Assembly (NCBI RefSeq): GCF_001625215.2
Contig: NC_030387.2
Location: 7,282,501-7,346,500, forward strand
Length of the DNA: 64,000 bases
Direction: 5' to 3'
DNA from: Daucus carota subsp. sativus
Taxonomy: Eukaryota; Streptophyta; Magnoliopsida; Apiales; Apiaceae
Numbering within the stretch: position 1 is the stretch's first letter; each line of letters begins with the position of its first letter. The translations under genes and the position numbers were made by a program. This document shows positions 61,589-64,000 of the stretch, in pieces. The notes below the pieces were generated by a model. That model did not search any database. It was not told the origin of the DNA and saw nothing but the letters and a program-made list of their open reading frames with translations.

Positions 61589-62435
61589 GTTGCTTTTCTC
61601 AGGTCAAAGACGAGGATTTGTTCGCATAGCTATGGAGAAGGGATGTGATACAGTGCCAGTTTTTAACTTTGGTCAGGTATACATTAATTCTATTCTGCTT
61701 CAACATAGGAGCTTATTCATGACCTCCACATTTTTATCCTGTCTTCTCATCTCAGCACTATTAAATTTTAATTGTTCATGATTATAATTTTAATTGTTCA
61801 TGATTGTCAAAGAGACATCTGTTATATGGTGTTCACCTTCCTATTCAGTTCTACATTCATCGCTGCTAATTTATGTATCGCAAATTGCTTCAGACTGAAG
61901 TCAATAAATGGTGGAAGCCTCATGGCAATTTGTTCCTGCAAATTGGTAGAGCAAGGGTTGCGCCTATCTTCCGGGGAATTTGTGGGTATGTTTAGGGCTT
62001 ATGGTTCAAAAAATCCATTAATTTTGTAAGATTTAATTTGCATTATATCTGGTGATGTTATTCTCTTTTTTCGCATCCTTTTCACCAGAAATTAATATCA
62101 CTATAACAAGGCATCGTCACATTTGATAGATGTAGTGCATTTGGTAAAAGAATTCATCAAGTATCAAGTTGCTTATTCTAAATTATGAATAGTTCTTTAT
62201 TTTTTTGATGCTGGCCTCATTTATGCATTCTTAAGACCTTATCTATACATATACGCAGGATCACACAGTGCATTCTTTCCCTTTTTCCTCAACTTGTTCT
62301 CTTACTTGTGTGTAGCTGTTGCTAACTTTCTTACTTCATTGTTTCAGATCTCATCTACCTTTCCGCAAACCAATACATGTGGTGGTTGGTGAACCAATTA
62401 TGTTTTAAAAGAATCCGCACCCCACTACGGAAGAG
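61589..62435 (+). pseudogene. DGAT2-like acyltransferase fragment
   Basis: Three consecutive exons of a diacylglycerol O-acyltransferase 2 family gene (ER enzyme making triacylglycerol from diacylglycerol and acyl-CoA): 61589-61676 (RRGFVRIAMEKGCDTVPVFN), 61894-61985 (TEVNKWWKPHGNLFLQIGRA) and 62348-62435 (SHLPFRKPIHVVVGEPIMF). The phases between them fit. TAA at 62406-62408 interrupts the third exon, and the family-like sequence KNPHPTTEE continues in frame after it. The usual WG-containing motif after PI is changed to PIFRGICG. All exons before and after these are missing: the HPHG catalytic region is not present. This is a non-functional internal fragment with its introns retained. Confidence 0.85.
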
Positions 62436-62755
62436 GTATGTTCATAGGTTATCTATCTCCAATATATTGGAATTTGGTTTTGAATAACTATAACATATAA
62501 GTCAATAGAATTATATTAAGCACAATGAGAACATATTATCAAGTGGTATATCTGTTTTAATGACTAGAGTGATAGACTTGAGAAATGAAGGACAGAAATA
62601 ACAACTTATTCTTGCATTAGATACACCTACAAAGGATTGCATATTTTCATATGATAGCCAAAGTAGCAAAGAGCCAAAAGAACATGAACTTGTACTCTTT
62701 GGGTCCTTTGATCTTTACTTCCAGGATAAACCATCTCCCTGGCTTCTGGAAGCTG

Positions 62756-63346
62756 CAGTGGCGGAAGGAGGATTTGATGAAAGGAGGGGCATAATGTAAA
62801 TAGGAAAAATTGTCTTAAAATCAAAAAGGTTACTTAATAGTTAATACATAATAAATTGAACAAGTCTCTAACACAGAATATATATTTATATATGCTATTT
62901 AGAAGACGAGGCGATAGAATTATACAAGAGGACGTGTTTTGAAATAAGTTCAATAAGTCTCTAACATTAAGTGTGTGTGTGTCTTATTAGTAGAGGGGGC
63001 GATTGAGTTATACAAGCAGACATGTATTGAAATAATACTATGAATCTCTAACACTTGACTTGCTTCACCATCTCTAGGCTGAGCCTTGAAACTTCATCGG
63101 AATAATTGAATTATATTTATTCCCAATTCTATGCCTCAGTTCGTTTTATTTAATTAGAAATTAGCTAGCGTGTGCCTAACAGTGGTCGAGTGTAATTGGT
63201 TTTAACGTGCATCGCATATATTATTAATACTATTTTTTACAAGGAGCAAGATCCTGAAATTTCATAAAACAAAGGACATGTTAAAAGACAATTGCAAGTA
63301 AGGAGGGGCAACTACCCCTCCAAACCCTACACTCCTTCCGCCCCTG
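62756..63346. mobile_element. hAT MITE with perfect 8-bp target duplication
   Basis: A 591 bp element starting CAGTGGCGGAAGGAGG and ending CTCCTTCCGCCCCTG. GGAAGCTG is duplicated exactly at 62748-62755 and 63347-63354. TIRs of the CAGNGGCGGA type and an 8 bp duplication define a hAT element. No transposase is present. Confidence 0.92.
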
Positions 63347-63743
63347 GGAAGCTGCCTATGTTTATATCATGCTTAGTAAAATTCAACAGGCATATTTGTC
63401 AAACTTCATAAGTCTCACTTTTATTTAATAGTTTTTTGTTTTTCGGAATTCACATAGCATTTTAGTACCTATATGCATCTTTTTTTATTTTGTATAATGT
63501 TTGTTAGTGAACTATGTTTTGTTCCATTATTAAGTGATATCTGATCATTAAATACAAGCGCATTATAATTTATAAGCCCCACATATATTTGATCATTAAA
63601 GCATAGAGTATTGATTTTTATCTCTTAGCTTTCTCTTTACTCCCTCTCAAGGCAACTAAGAATCAACATTTATTTTTCTTCTGCACACTCTTTTTTACAC
63701 TACTGTATGTTTGATGATCATCTTCTATAAATTGATTTGGCAG
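63347..63743. other. Short AT-rich spacer
   Basis: No gene is recognised. This is probably an intron or flank of the galactosyltransferase-like segment that follows. Confidence 0.35.
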
Positions 63744-64000
63744 CTTTGAAGAAGCCACTGGCTTGGTCATCAAATTTATTATCGGCAGAATAGGAGATAA
63801 AGCAAAAGTGTCAGAACTCGTGAAGGAGGTGACAAAATTTGATGACTTCATGCTCTTGGTTATCAAAGATGAGTATAGTAAGCTCCCATATAAATTAATC
63901 CTTACATTAGTTTCATTTCGGTGATGTGGATACGTAATCTGATACTCATGCAAACTTGTGCGTTTATATCAGGCTAACCTTCTTTAAAGCTGCCTATGCA
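63744..64000 (+). pseudogene. Beta-1,3-galactosyltransferase fragment, runs off window
   Basis: Related to plant GT31 galactosyltransferases (hydroxyproline O-galactosyltransferase/B3GALT type, Golgi, arabinogalactan-protein glycans). 63744 to about 63894 encodes FEEATGLVIKFIIGRIGDKA, then FDDFMLLVIKDEYSKLPYK. From 63974 comes LTFFKAAYA, both matching the family in order. The junction between the two is unclear: no GT donor sits at the expected place after PYK, and the GT in the DEYSK region does not join in frame. The exon encoding the family start was not found upstream. It may be a broken copy or a gene continuing to the right, so the pseudogene call is tentative. Confidence 0.6.

Noticed and set aside
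61491..61781. 96-codon frame starting MGLGGTPSQW
   Set aside because: It crosses the DGAT2-like exon acceptor and donor; only the part from 61589 to 61676 is homologous.

Overview
The window is nuclear DNA of a flowering plant, most likely a eudicot. It is AT-rich, its genes are split by many GT-AG introns, its families are plant-specific (LRR-VIII receptor kinase, group III WRKY, vacuolar sorting receptor, plastid GNAT), and many small transposons fill the spaces. The species cannot be read from the sequence; an asterid such as a member of the Apiales is only a guess. Exon models were built by hand from splice signals, reading frame and family knowledge.

Layout. 0.7-9.5 kb, minus: a 20-exon LRR receptor-like kinase of subfamily VIII-1. 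9.5-14.3 kb: intergenic, with an inverted-repeat element and a Mutator-like MITE. 14.3-18.5 kb, minus: an 8-exon plastid GNAT acetyltransferase of the NSI/GNAT2 type. 18.5-21.4 kb: repeats, including two relatives of the Mutator-like MITE. 21.5-29.7 kb, minus: a 10-exon coiled-coil protein built from repeated short exons, with a Helitron in one intron. 29.9-33.1 kb: AT-rich tandem repeats with a Helitron-like end. 33.8-34.7 kb, plus: a small protein with a KEN-box-like motif and CDK-type sites. 35-42.6 kb: a transposon cluster (TIR element, Stowaway, MULE transposase relic, PIF/Harbinger-like element) ending in a probable Helitron that carries a broken RPA1-like gene. 43.8-45.3 kb, plus: group III WRKY factor. 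45.3-49.9 kb: intergenic, with a CCACGTCA-type minisatellite and a possible gag relic. 49.9-55.5 kb, plus: GOST/TMEM87-type seven-transmembrane protein. 57.5-59.7 kb, plus: the first five exons of a vacuolar sorting receptor, which then stops. 60.3-64 kb: a Stowaway, a Helitron-like 5' end, a DGAT2 fragment with a stop codon, a hAT MITE with a perfect target duplication, and part of a beta-1,3-galactosyltransferase running off the window.

The intact genes have unrelated jobs (surface signalling, plastid protein acetylation, transcription, Golgi/endosomal membranes) and form no pathway or cluster. The most unusual signals are structural. (1) At least six tiny insertions consist of a 13-18 bp target duplication around 5-8 non-A bases plus a poly-A run, like extremely 5'-truncated retroposons. 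(2) A probable Helitron carries an RPA1-like relic. (3) The right end holds fragments of three gene families, all on the plus strand, the last two lying behind a Helitron-like 5' end.
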